Below are positions 52,554 to 61,611 of a DNA stretch of 64,000 bases, piece after piece. The position numbers and the translations under genes were made by a program. Each line of letters begins with the position of its first letter. Within the stretch, counting starts at the first letter, position 1. This DNA is from Bin55 sp964511425. Its GTDB lineage: Bacteria > Pseudomonadota > Gammaproteobacteria > Pseudomonadales > Azotimanducaceae. The stretch is from the NCBI GenBank assembly GCA_964511425.1, contig CAZEFI010000004.1, positions 1 through 64,000 of the forward strand, read 5' to 3'. A model generated the notes under the pieces. That model made no database searches. It had not been told where the DNA came from and worked only from the letters and a program-made list of their open reading frames with translations.

Positions 52554-55274
52554 TCATAAGTCTGGAGGAAGATTTTCGCGGAGAAATGCATCAAACTCCT
52601 CCGAATTCAAAACTTTTAATCCTAACTCCTTCGCTTTCGTTAACTTACTACCAGCGGCTTCACCCGCGACCACAACGTCGGTTTTTTGCGAGACAGAGCT
52701 CACAACCTTCGCACCAAGTTGTTTAAGTTTCTGTGTCGCTTCTGGTCTTCGAATCGACAACGTTCCGGTGATAACCCAAGTTTGGTTAGACAAAGGTAAG
52801 CTTGACCCGCGTTGTTCATATGGCCAATGGACCCCTGCGTCTACTAACGCGAGCACGAGCTCTCGATTTGTAGAGTTAGAAAAGAAATTGCTAATATTTT
52901 CGCTCACGACATTTCCTACGTCCTCAACAGTTTCCAATTCCTCCTGTGTTGCATTTAAGAGAGCATCAAGCGAATGAAATCGCGTAGCTAGGTTTTGTGC
53001 GGTGGATTCACCAACTTCGGGAATGCCAAGTCCGAAAATGAAACGAGCAAAGGTCGTTTTTTTGCTTTTCTGAATATTGGCTGCTAGTTGAATCGCGTTT
53101 TCCTCACCGATTCTCTCTTTTGTCGCCATGTTGTACCCAATACACGCTGCAATACGCGTCGCTACGTGTTCATCAATTCCATCAAGTTCACCGATGTCGG
53201 ACCCGGTTGCCGTTAGTAATGAATCTAATGTCGGAAACTCAACGACCAACGATTCTGCTTGCTGCTTATTCAAGACGATGACGTGTTTTTCTCGAAGAAA
53301 TCTCGCGAGATTGTGTGCTTTGTCGATTTCACTAGGGCTTTTTTCGAGTTTTAGCTTGTTCAATAATTCTTCCGTATCCGTAAGATCCAGTGGGCAAACA
53401 TATTGAAGTTCGTGTGGAGTAGTTTGTTTCAGACTTTCAAGATCGTGATATTTTCTAACTATGTTCATTACAAACGATCGGGGAACCAAGGGATACTTTA
53501 ACTCCCTTAAGTATCTGATGAATCCGTCCCTTCGATATCGTTCGACTACCTGTGCATGCAACGTAATCAAATCGTCTTGATCATGAAAAGTCTTCTTTAA
53601 AAACGAACAAATTTCCTCTACCAATTCCTGTTGTATGTCTTTTAAGACGTTCGAGATTTTTTCTACAGATGCACTAGCAAGTTTTGGAAGCGGTGAAAAG
53701 TTAGTCGCGAAAGTGGTGAGTTTTGCTTTTTTTAGATGCGGAATCTCCAGGGAAACTAGGTACTGTTCATACGCAAGTTTGTCGATTCTCTTCTGCGCGT
53801 TTGCAATTCTCTCTGAATTGTGTTCTCCAATTCGTTCCAACGTAGCTAGTTCATCCGATGTGAGATGGTATAAGTCTAAGGGGGATTTAACTACATTTAA
53901 GTCCACCAAGAAATTCACTGTATTGTCACCGAGTCCCTCGATATCCAACGCGCCTCTAGAGGCAAAATGTCGGATGGATTCTTTACGCTGTGCAGAACAG
54001 AGCATTCGTTCCGTGCATCGAACTACGACTCCGTCTGGATCTCGGCTTGCTGCACTACCACAAACTGGACAATTTGTGGGAACGTCCACTTCTTGCTGAC
54101 CCGATGACACCACACGCAGCACCTGTGGGATCACGTCACCGGCGCGCCGCAATACCACCTCCGCACCAATTTTTAATCCTAAGCGGTGGATTTCGTCGAT
54201 GTTGTGTAAGGTCGCGTTCGACACAGTTACCCCATCGACATAAACAGGTTTCAAACGAGCAACGGGCGTGAGTGCTCCGGTTCTGCCAACCTGCCAATCC
54301 ACGGCCAAAACCCTAGTTCGTGCTTCGCTCGATGGATATTTGTAGGCAATTGCCCATCGTGGTTGGCGTGTAAGTTGTCCTAAATCTCTTTGATCTTGAA
54401 AGTCATTGACTTTTATAACTACCCCATCAATCAAATAGTTTAGCTGGGCACGATCTGCATTGATTTGATCGATATAACGCTCACAGTCTTCGATGCGATC
54501 AAACACTTCTATTCGTGGGTTCACCCGACATCCCCAATCTTGGCAATGTTTCAACGCATTTGCGTGGGTTCGCAAAATCAAGTCTTCAGATCTATGACCA
54601 ATGGAATGACAATAAATGCTGAGAGGTCGAGACTGAGTGACTTTCGGATCTTTCTGCCTTAGACTGCCAGCCGCTCCATTACGAGGATTTCTCAGTTCGG
54701 GTTCAGATCGTTTGCGTGCTCGCTCATTAAACTGAGCAAACTTATCCAAAGGTAGATAGATTTCTCCACGAATTTCAACTAGGTCTGGTATCGATGTTCC
54801 AAGCAATCTAAGCGGTACGCTTTGAATCGTTTTAACGTTAGCTGTGACATCTTCTCCTGTGGTACCATCGCCTCGGGTCGCAGCGCGAATTAAGTCACCA
54901 CGTTCGTAGTGCAAGGTTACTGCAACACCGTCGACTTTAGGCTCACAGATTAACTGTTTGATTTCGCGATCTAGCAGTGCCTCATTGCGTTGGATCCAAC
55001 TTTTTAGTTCGTCCATCGATGTGCTCTTGTCGAGCGAGAGCATAGGTTGTAGATGTGGGACGGATTGAAACGCTGTACTCGGCGACGCTCCAACTCTTTG
55101 TGTAGGAGAATTCGGAGTTACGAGGTTTGGATGAGTTTTTTCAATGTCCAGAAGTTCTTCAAATAACTGGTCATATTCCTGATCCGATATCTCCGGGTCA
55201 TCTAATGCGTGATAGCGATAGTTGTGATACTCAATCTCTTTGCGAAGTTTCTCGACTCGGTCCGCAATCGTCAA
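52554..55274 (-). CDS. ligA: NAD-dependent DNA ligase with an enlarged helix-hairpin-helix region
   Basis: This ligase seals nicks with NAD. Domains in order: Ia (1-75), adenylation with K113 in EPKVDG (75-315), OB fold (to about 395), zinc finger C402, C405, C420, C426, helix-hairpin-helix (about 435-800) and BRCT (about 826-900). At 906 residues it is about 235 longer than the E. coli enzyme. The surplus lies at about 498-737, inside the helix-hairpin-helix domain, and looks like three worn copies of the module that follows in normal form at 739-800. ATxERIGExN occurs at 477-486 and 717-726, flanking the extra part. It follows zipA and smc, the usual order. Confidence 0.95.
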   Translation of the reverse strand: MTIADRVEKLRKEIEYHNYRYHALDDPEISDQEYDQLFEELLDIEKTHPNLVTPNSPTQRVGASPSTAFQSVPHLQPMLSLDKSTSMDELKSWIQRNEALLDREIKQLICEPKVDGVAVTLHYERGDLIRAATRGDGTTGEDVTANVKTIQSVPLRLLGTSIPDLVEIRGEIYLPLDKFAQFNERARKRSEPELRNPRNGAAGSLRQKDPKVTQSRPLSIYCHSIGHRSEDLILRTHANALKHCQDWGCRVNPRIEVFDRIEDCERYIDQINADRAQLNYLIDGVVIKVNDFQDQRDLGQLTRQPRWAIAYKYPSSEARTRVLAVDWQVGRTGALTPVARLKPVYVDGVTVSNATLHNIDEIHRLGLKIGAEVVLRRAGDVIPQVLRVVSSGQQEVDVPTNCPVCGSAASRDPDGVVVRCTERMLCSAQRKESIRHFASRGALDIEGLGDNTVNFLVDLNVVKSPLDLYHLTSDELATLERIGEHNSERIANAQKRIDKLAYEQYLVSLEIPHLKKAKLTTFATNFSPLPKLASASVEKISNVLKDIQQELVEEICSFLKKTFHDQDDLITLHAQVVERYRRDGFIRYLRELKYPLVPRSFVMNIVRKYHDLESLKQTTPHELQYVCPLDLTDTEELLNKLKLEKSPSEIDKAHNLARFLREKHVIVLNKQQAESLVVEFPTLDSLLTATGSDIGELDGIDEHVATRIAACIGYNMATKERIGEENAIQLAANIQKSKKTTFARFIFGLGIPEVGESTAQNLATRFHSLDALLNATQEELETVEDVGNVVSENISNFFSNSTNRELVLALVDAGVHWPYEQRGSSLPLSNQTWVITGTLSIRRPEATQKLKQLGAKVVSSVSQKTDVVVAGEAAGSKLTKAKELGLKVLNSEEFDAFLRENLPPDL
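52875..53846 (-). repeat. Internal tandem repeats in LigA
   Basis: Four units of about 60 residues share one pattern: hydrophobic run, (I/V)P or equivalent, a helix, F-x-x-L-x-x-L, then a helix. Unit A is LAYEQYLVSLEIPHL to ICSFLKK (residues 500-561), unit B GFIRYLRELKYPLVP to LLNKLK (584-642), unit C NLARFLREKHVIVL to RIAACIGY (655-714), and unit D, the canonical one, TTFARFIFGLGIPEV to NISNFFSN (740-800). Confidence 0.6.
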
Positions 55275-55305
55275 ATTTTGCTACTCGAACTTACTCAATA
55301 CTCTA

Positions 55306-56562
55306 CTACATGGACATCTGTTTTCGGCGAAAATCTGCAACGCGATAGCGATAATGCGTGATGGTCTGATTACTGAGTTTATTACTGTGTTCATCTTGGA
55401 CAACAGCATCAAAACATCGTGCGCATTCACCCGCGAGACTGAGCATTTGCTCGAAACTTTGTTGTGGATTCGTTAGTGGTGCGAGACACATTATGAATGT
55501 CAAACCTTCGGTGCAATACGTTTCAATCTGTGCTCGATCAAATTGACCTGGTGAATAGACGTCCGCAACTTTGAACATCAACTCTTCAGTTTCTTCGTCG
55601 TGCATTGAGAATAGCCCAACATTATCAAACTTGAGATTGCGATTGAGCATAAAACGAGCTAGTTCGCGCAATGGAAACGCATTCTCATGCTTACCGCTCA
55701 CGCGCAGCACGACGTACTCTTCAAGGCGACTTTTTTCAGCGTTGGTATGGGACCGATCCTGTCGAGCTTTGGACGCACCATTTGCTAAGATCTTAGTACT
55801 TCCCTTTCGGAGCGGTACAACACGCTCCGACTTCTCTGCTTTAGATGACAATCTGTTGCTCTTGGATTGCTCTGACTTTAGTAAATGTGCATTGTTTTCC
55901 TTCGTCCAACGGTGTTCACTAGCAGTCGTTGACGTCATTTGATCCCTAGGTTTCTTGACAACCTCTCCGACTATTCCTTCCATAATCGGTACGGAAGGAG
56001 TACCTTTTGTATCGGAATCGAGTGCTTGGGTCGGTGCGCTATCGTTTGGAATAGACTCGCCACCACCCGCGATGGGTTGATTCTCTGTTTGGTCTGATGG
56101 GCTCCGCAGATCCGAATCCTCGCTAAAGACATCGAAGCGTTTACCCTTGATTTCATGTTTGATGATTCTTCCTTCAGACGTCGGTATACCGCCTCGGTAT
56201 ACATCCTCGATACTCATGTGGGGTAATTCAGGTGAGTCTACAGGGTCTTTCTGTTTTGCTACTTTGCCTTGCAAAGTTTTAACTGTGGGTGCAACTCTAG
56301 ATGACGCTTTAGTTCGCCGAGTTTTCTTGCTAGTTGCAAAACCGGAAGATTTCGCAGAGGCGAGACTGAACTTGTGCGAGGTTCGTTGCTTAGCGGAAAA
56401 ATTGCTCGCACTGAGACCTTTCGACTGGCCGTCGGAGGCCGCGTGCCCGACGACATTCTCCCATTGGTCGTGTCGTCGATTAAGATAGATGCCGTATCCA
56501 ATTACAGCTACCACAAGTACCGTAACGAGAACGAGTACCGCGATACCAACTGAGAAATCCAT
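55306..56562 (-). CDS. zipA: Cell division protein ZipA
   Basis: This 418-residue protein links FtsZ to the membrane during division. An N-terminal membrane anchor (VGIAVLVLVTVLVVAVIGYGI) is followed by a long charged, variable linker (about 30-280) and a C-terminal FtsZ-binding domain (YVVLRVSGKHENAFPLRELARFML to the end). It lies between smc and ligA in the same direction. The linker is longer than in E. coli (328 residues). Confidence 0.93.
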   Translation of the reverse strand: MDFSVGIAVLVLVTVLVVAVIGYGIYLNRRHDQWENVVGHAASDGQSKGLSASNFSAKQRTSHKFSLASAKSSGFATSKKTRRTKASSRVAPTVKTLQGKVAKQKDPVDSPELPHMSIEDVYRGGIPTSEGRIIKHEIKGKRFDVFSEDSDLRSPSDQTENQPIAGGGESIPNDSAPTQALDSDTKGTPSVPIMEGIVGEVVKKPRDQMTSTTASEHRWTKENNAHLLKSEQSKSNRLSSKAEKSERVVPLRKGSTKILANGASKARQDRSHTNAEKSRLEEYVVLRVSGKHENAFPLRELARFMLNRNLKFDNVGLFSMHDEETEELMFKVADVYSPGQFDRAQIETYCTEGLTFIMCLAPLTNPQQSFEQMLSLAGECARCFDAVVQDEHSNKLSNQTITHYRYRVADFRRKQMSM

Positions 56563-56626
56563 TTCTCAACTCCATGTTGTCCTATAACTCGAGAGACCAA
56601 GTCCCTATACCATCTGGTTACACCTT

Positions 56627-59600
56627 TTATTCAAGGTCTACCGATACCACTCGAGATACTCCTGCTTCCTGCATCGTGATGCCAATCAGCGACTCGGCAA
56701 TGTTCATTGTACCGCGTGAGTGGGTAATAATCAAGAATTGTACGTTATTTGCCATGGAATGAATCAATTTTCCAAACTGTGAAACGTTGTTCGTGTCCAG
56801 CGGTGCATCGACCTCGTCCAAAATGCAAATAGGGCTTGGATTCAGTTCAAACATTGCAAAAGTAAAAGCTAACGCAGCTAGTGCTCGCTCGCCATCCGAT
56901 AGTTGATGCAGGTTCTTGACTTGCTTCCCAGGTGGTTGCACTCGCATTGCTACGCCAGCGGTCAAGGGGTCGTCTTCTGTTAGAACAAGCTTCGCACTAC
57001 CGCCTCCAAAAAGACGACCAAAAACCGTTTGAAACTTCTCGCTTGCTTTCTGAAAAACATCATTAAAAAGTACTAGAGTTTCTTGATCAATCTTATGCAT
57101 AGCTTGTTTTAGAGTATCTTGCGAAAGTTCAAGATCTTGAATACGCGATTGATACGTTTCGAATTCAGCTTTTCGTCGATCCAAATCCTGCGCAGCCGCA
57201 AGATTTACTGCCCCGAGTTTTTCGACACGAGCCTGGGTTCGACGAAGTGCTCGATTCAACGACTCTTCATCTTCTGCAGGATCAAGGGCATTTTCTGCAT
57301 CCGATAATGCGACGTCAAGACCCGCCAATTCACTCAATAGATACTCTTTCTTGGAAGTGAACTGAATGTGTTCTTCACGTAGCTTGTGCATCCGTTCTTG
57401 TTTCTGGTTCACTTGTTGCTGCTGTTGCGATTCGGCAGCAATGTTTTTTCGAATCTTGTTTAGTATCGCATCGCGTTCCAATCTGACCGTTGCAAGTTTC
57501 TGGTCCACAACTGCCGATTTCTTAACCGCATCCGCTAGTTGTATCTCTAAGGTCTGAATTGCTTGCTCCTCTGATTGAATTTGTCCCGCTAAAACATTTA
57601 GACGCTGCTTGTGTTCTTCAAGACTCTTGGTAAGAAGTTCGATGCCTAAAGTGGTAGAAGAAATTTGTGCTTGGAAATTGTTGTGTTCCAAATCTAACTT
57701 GTGATACTCGGCTTGCAACCTCCTATCTTCTTGAAGTGCTCGAGCTAACGCACTATTGCTTTCCTTTTCATTTGTTTGCAGATTCTCTCTTTTCTTGTCT
57801 AAGTCTGCAATTTCATCTTTGAAATACTTTATGGACTTCTCTAAGCTGGTTAATTCTTGCTCAATGGCAAACAATCGAGCCGTGTTTGTGTTCATTTCTT
57901 GCTGAGTTTTGGCTTGTGTCATACTAGCTTGATAATGAGCTTCTTTTTGCTCTTCAATTTGCTTTCGTATATCGGATAGAAGAGAACTCGTTTCATTTTG
58001 TCGTTGGTGTACTGAACGACGCCTCTCTCGTAGTCTTGTTCGTTCTTGCGAGCTGTTGGAGATGTTCTGCAGAATCTCGTCGTAGGCTTTTTCCTTTGCG
58101 TCATGAAGTTTGTTTAGTTCCAGCAACTCGGTCCTGTTTTGCAAGAGTGTGTTTTGGGTACCTGAAATCCCGTTAAATTTGATCCAACTCTTCCCGAGCC
58201 ATATCCCAGATTTAGTCACCGTACTTTCATTAACTTTGAGGCCTTTTCGGCGTACAAGTGCATCTTCCAAACTGTCGTCCACAAAGACATGAGAGCAAAG
58301 TTCTGAAACGAACTCTCGACCTTGAGTAATTACGTCAACCAACATGGAACCGGGATCAGTGTTCGACGATGCAGTAACCAAGAGCGTATTACTCTTCTGT
58401 AATTCCTTTAAAACCGTCTTATCGTAATCGAAATGATGTAAGGTGATGGCTTGCAAATAAGAACTTAATACAGTTTCAACCGCTTTCTCGTAACCGCTCT
58501 TCACGGCAATTACCTCCCCGACTCGAGGGCGAGCTTGAAGCTTGCGTAGGGTTGGAGTTTGTCCTTTTGACAAATCGGTGTCTTTTTGCAATGTCTGTTC
58601 AACTAGTGCTGCGAGTGCGCTGCGTCTCTCCCGAATATCACCTAGCTCGCGTTCCAGCGACCTTCGTTGCTCTTCATTTTGAATATCGTCCCGTTCCAAC
58701 ACTTCCAGCTCTTCGTCAAATTCGTTGGTTCGATTCACTTCAATTTGCAATGCTTCCTCAAGTTCATTTTCGCGCTGATGCAACACTTCGAGGTCGTCCT
58801 TTTGCTCGTTCTGGACGAGTATAGCGTCGAGTTTCACGTTTCTTCGTTTAATTGAATCTCTCTCCCTCAGCAATCGTGTGCGTTGCTCGCTCTGAAGGGT
58901 TAACTCATTAGTCTTTACGTTGAAAGTCTTAAGAAAATCGTCACGTTCTTTTCGCCATTTATCGACTTCGGCTTGTCGAACTGTATACACTTTTCTAGCA
59001 CCTTCACACTCTTTTGCTGTACTCTGTCGGTTTTTTGCAACCAGCGAAAGTTTCTTTCGCAAGGTGGTAATTTGTGCTTGTTGATCCGTCAGCTGTGCTC
59101 TCTGATCGGTCATCGTTTGTGTTATTCCATGACGAGTTTGTTCGGCTTCTTCACGCCGTTGCTTACGTTGCCGACATTCTTCTTCAATTCGAGCGAGAGC
59201 ACCACGAGCGTCAAAGGATTCTCCCTGGATGGTGTTGAATTGCTCTACATAGTCGGCTTCTTGTACCCTTAAGGTGTCAAGCACTGTCCGAATTGACTGA
59301 AGTTTAGCTAATTCCTGATTTACGAAGAGCGAACTCTCCTTAATTTGAAGGTCCTGTGTCGCGATTTGATCGTCAATCAATTGGATTTGAAGAACGACCA
59401 GCTTAGCTCGGAGAATACGTTCCTTTTCTTTTAAATCTGAATAACGAGCCGCCTCACGGGCTTGGCGTTCCAAATAAGCGATTTGCCGAGCAAGTTCCGT
59501 AGCATGATCTTTGACGCGTTCAAGATTCTCACGAGTCGATTCAATCTTTTTTTCCGTTTCTCGACGACGTTCCCGGTACTTTGAAACACCCGCGACTTCT

Positions 59601-60094
59601 TCAAGGTGATTACGTAGTTCCTCTGGTTTCGCCGTGACGATGCGACCGACAAATCCCTGTTCGATTACTGAGTAGCTACGCGCTCCAAAACCAGATCCCA
59701 AAAACAAGTCCTGTACGTCTTTCCTTCTACAACGACGACCGTTAAGGTAGAATTTTGACGGTGTATCTTGAGAAATCTCTCGCTTAAGTGCGATTTCAGC
59801 GTATGTCGCGTAAGTTCCTCCGATGCTGTGATCTTGATTGTCGAAGAGCAATTCGATTGAGGCTAGACCAGCCGGTGCTCGTGTTGCAGTTCCTTCAAAA
59901 ATGACATCCGAGAGTTCGTCGCCACGCAATAAACTCGCTTGACTCTCGCCAATTCCAAGACGGATAGCATCCACAATGTTGGATTTACCACAACCGTTTG
60001 GACCCACAAAAACTGTTACGTTATCTGGTAACTCAATTACAGTAGGGTCTACGTAGGACTTAAAGCCGGCTAGTTTTACGGACTTTAGCCGCAC
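56627..60094 (-). CDS. smc: Chromosome segregation protein SMC
   Basis: This 1155-residue condensin ATPase organises and segregates the chromosome. Walker A GPNGCGKSN lies near residue 33, and the C-terminal half has the signature and Walker B (ICILDEVDAPLD). Two long coiled coils flank a hinge at roughly residues 500-650. The signature reads LSDGE instead of LSGGE; D1067 is the changed residue. The start is GTG. scpA and scpB are not in the window. A parS site at 12201 suggests ParB-guided SMC loading. Confidence 0.94.
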   Translation of the reverse strand: MRLKSVKLAGFKSYVDPTVIELPDNVTVFVGPNGCGKSNIVDAIRLGIGESQASLLRGDELSDVIFEGTATRAPAGLASIELLFDNQDHSIGGTYATYAEIALKREISQDTPSKFYLNGRRCRRKDVQDLFLGSGFGARSYSVIEQGFVGRIVTAKPEELRNHLEEVAGVSKYRERRRETEKKIESTRENLERVKDHATELARQIAYLERQAREAARYSDLKEKERILRAKLVVLQIQLIDDQIATQDLQIKESSLFVNQELAKLQSIRTVLDTLRVQEADYVEQFNTIQGESFDARGALARIEEECRQRKQRREEAEQTRHGITQTMTDQRAQLTDQQAQITTLRKKLSLVAKNRQSTAKECEGARKVYTVRQAEVDKWRKERDDFLKTFNVKTNELTLQSEQRTRLLRERDSIKRRNVKLDAILVQNEQKDDLEVLHQRENELEEALQIEVNRTNEFDEELEVLERDDIQNEEQRRSLERELGDIRERRSALAALVEQTLQKDTDLSKGQTPTLRKLQARPRVGEVIAVKSGYEKAVETVLSSYLQAITLHHFDYDKTVLKELQKSNTLLVTASSNTDPGSMLVDVITQGREFVSELCSHVFVDDSLEDALVRRKGLKVNESTVTKSGIWLGKSWIKFNGISGTQNTLLQNRTELLELNKLHDAKEKAYDEILQNISNSSQERTRLRERRRSVHQRQNETSSLLSDIRKQIEEQKEAHYQASMTQAKTQQEMNTNTARLFAIEQELTSLEKSIKYFKDEIADLDKKRENLQTNEKESNSALARALQEDRRLQAEYHKLDLEHNNFQAQISSTTLGIELLTKSLEEHKQRLNVLAGQIQSEEQAIQTLEIQLADAVKKSAVVDQKLATVRLERDAILNKIRKNIAAESQQQQQVNQKQERMHKLREEHIQFTSKKEYLLSELAGLDVALSDAENALDPAEDEESLNRALRRTQARVEKLGAVNLAAAQDLDRRKAEFETYQSRIQDLELSQDTLKQAMHKIDQETLVLFNDVFQKASEKFQTVFGRLFGGGSAKLVLTEDDPLTAGVAMRVQPPGKQVKNLHQLSDGERALAALAFTFAMFELNPSPICILDEVDAPLDTNNVSQFGKLIHSMANNVQFLIITHSRGTMNIAESLIGITMQEAGVSRVVSVDLE

Positions 60095-60392
60095 GTCAAG
60101 TAATTAGCATCATGAACGGATAAAGGCGAATGTTCTTAATTGCAAACACGTACAAATTTGGAGATCGTGCGCAACATGTTAAACACAATGTGGTCAATAC
60201 AACCACTAAAAAAGAAAAAACTAAAAAATTTTTAAAAAATCTTTGTGACTGCCGTGAAATTCTTCATATTTTCCCTTTGGACTGTTCACGTGACTGAATG
60301 ATAGAAGGTATTCAGCAACGTGGTGCATGCCCCTCAGAGGTTGTTCAAACGCGCGAAAACTCGTTTATCGCCGTGAGAGAGTACTAATTCTG

Positions 60393-60436
60393 AAAAAAGA
60401 AGAGTCGCTCAGCATTATTTAGCTGAACAACTCTTC
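60393..60436 (-). terminator. Intrinsic terminator of the small transcript
   Basis: On the minus strand GAAGAGT, a bulged CTG/CAG arm and ACTCTTC form a hairpin at 60436-60399, followed directly by six T at 60398-60393. It ends the candidate small transcript and would also stop read-through from the MerR-type gene. Confidence 0.75.
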
Positions 60437-60452
60437 CTTTTCGCATTACCTC

Positions 60453-60566
60453 TTAACGGTAGCAGTTGTAATTTGTGTAGTGTCTGTCCCATGACAAACT
60501 AAAAGAAAATCGGCCGGTTCGCGCCTTCCATGTCCGAAGACCTCCATGGCGAAATGAACTGCTCAT
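60453..60566 (-). CDS. Candidate small ORF 2 (37 residues)
   Basis: The frame MSSSFRHGGLRTWKARTGRF continues with serine and aromatic residues to WDRHYTNYNCYR. GGAGG lies nine bases before the ATG, a strong ribosome site. It overlaps small ORF 1 in another frame. The peptide is basic and rich in aromatics near its end; no family is recognised. Only one of the two ORFs may be translated. Confidence 0.35.
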   Translation of the reverse strand: MSSSFRHGGLRTWKARTGRFSFSLSWDRHYTNYNCYR

Positions 60567-60606
60567 CCTTGAGCACCTCCGGTCGATCGGAAATAATAGG
60601 TTGCAT
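60499..60606 (-). CDS. Candidate small ORF 1 (35 residues)
   Basis: The frame MQPIISDRPEVLKDEQFISP continues to NRPIFF and stops. AGGA lies seven bases before the ATG. Its predicted leader from the promoter at 60705 is about 65 bases. Composition looks protein-like (charged middle, hydrophobic end), but no family is recognised. Its translation could control ORF 2, since ORF 2 starts inside it. Confidence 0.4.
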   Translation of the reverse strand: MQPIISDRPEVLKDEQFISPWRSSDMEGANRPIFF

Positions 60607-60677
60607 AACAAAATCCTGTTGTGAATTTTTTCGATGTACGTGATTTCATCACACAATCTTTTCCGTTTAAAGTGAAT

Positions 60678-60705
60678 AATATACTGAAATTTCGATATTG
60701 TTCAA
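60678..60705 (-). promoter_or_regulatory. Promoter of the small transcript
   Basis: On the minus strand TTGAAC at 60705-60700 and TATATT at 60683-60678 are spaced by 16 bp, a good housekeeping-sigma promoter. The predicted RNA start is near 60671, and the hairpin terminator lies about 275 bases downstream. Confidence 0.6.
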
Positions 60706-60741
60706 GTTTTGTTGAGATATTATCTAAACAAATTAAGTCGA

Positions 60742-61611
60742 TTAAACCAACAGTTGGTGCTTATCTGCGATTGATCTTAGTACTTGCTCCATCGCATTCT
60801 GGGACACTTTGACTTGTTCAACTACCGCAATGTCCCACCCATTGTTCGTGGTGCGACGCAAATGATCAATGATGGCTTGTTGCAGGTAAACAATCTCGAC
60901 GAAATTCTCGGGTTCCACCCGTTCGTTAGTTTTACACCGTCGTAAGTGTTCTAACTGCTCATCATCAAAAATTCGAAAGTCGGTAAAGGTGTCATCAGCG
61001 GATACCACACGCTCTTCAATAATTGCCACTACCTCAGACCAGTTCGTCTCTTGCATTTTCGCAACAAAAATACTTGCATCGCGTGCTAATTCAAGATCCG
61101 ATTCACTAGCATACTTGTACACGACAAATACGGGAATGTCTAAATCAGTTGTCGCATCGTCAATTTTTTTAATGTCGAGACTTGATACAAGAACTACCAG
61201 CGCATCATAATTAACATGTAACTCACTCGCAGACCAGTCACTGAAACTCTCAAGAGATAAAAATCGTGCCACCACATCGTAATTAGAAGGCGACGTAGAC
61301 TCTTCGAAGTTCCAAATATCGCCGATCAACACGATAGCCCGATCAGAATTTTGAATTGAACGCATCGGCCGTCCCAATAACGGTTTAAGTTCTTTGACGG
61401 ATAGTTCCTTCAGTTCACCGATCGAGAAACCACGATCAATGAGTTCCTTAATAAGAGTCAGCTTCTCCAATTGATCGTCGTCGTAGAACCGAATTCGATT
61501 CACTTTTTTCGTGGGCTTAATCTCATGTCGTTGTTCCCACATGCGTAATCGTTCCACCGACAATCCGGTTAATTCGGACACTTTCCCGATCTTGTATAGT
61601 TGTTCTGCCAT
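60742..61611 (-). CDS. MerR-type transcriptional regulator with unassigned C-terminal domain
   Basis: This 289-residue protein starts with a MerR helix-turn-helix (YKIGKVSELTGLSVERLRMWEQRH at 6-29, RFYDDDQLEKLTLIKELIDRG), like the LitR/CarH group. The remaining 200 residues lack the cobalamin-binding motifs of those proteins and show alternating strands and helices (RAIVLIGDIWNF, DALVVLVSSLDI, IPVFVVYKY) suggesting a worn cobalamin-binding-like or Rossmann fold. The ligand is unknown. A promoter with a 19-bp spacer lies upstream. The small transcript lies downstream. Confidence 0.75.
   Translation of the reverse strand: MAEQLYKIGKVSELTGLSVERLRMWEQRHEIKPTKKVNRIRFYDDDQLEKLTLIKELIDRGFSIGELKELSVKELKPLLGRPMRSIQNSDRAIVLIGDIWNFEESTSPSNYDVVARFLSLESFSDWSASELHVNYDALVVLVSSLDIKKIDDATTDLDIPVFVVYKYASESDLELARDASIFVAKMQETNWSEVVAIIEERVVSADDTFTDFRIFDDEQLEHLRRCKTNERVEPENFVEIVYLQQAIIDHLRRTTNNGWDIAVVEQVKVSQNAMEQVLRSIADKHQLLV

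Larger units (their letters stand above)
60095..60741. other. Region between smc and the MerR-type gene
   Basis: No long gene is present in this 647 bp. The smc-proximal part (about 60208-60242) has alternating runs of A and T that would bend DNA and lie in the smc promoter region. The right half holds a promoter, two tiny overlapping ORFs and a terminator on the minus strand, listed separately. Confidence 0.5.

Noticed and set aside
53635..54099. 154-codon ORF on the plus strand
   Set aside because: Antisense to ligA, no ribosome site and no family; shadow frame.
60284..60299. TGTTCACGTGAC as a parS near smc
   Set aside because: One base of the half-site is missing and the right half diverges.
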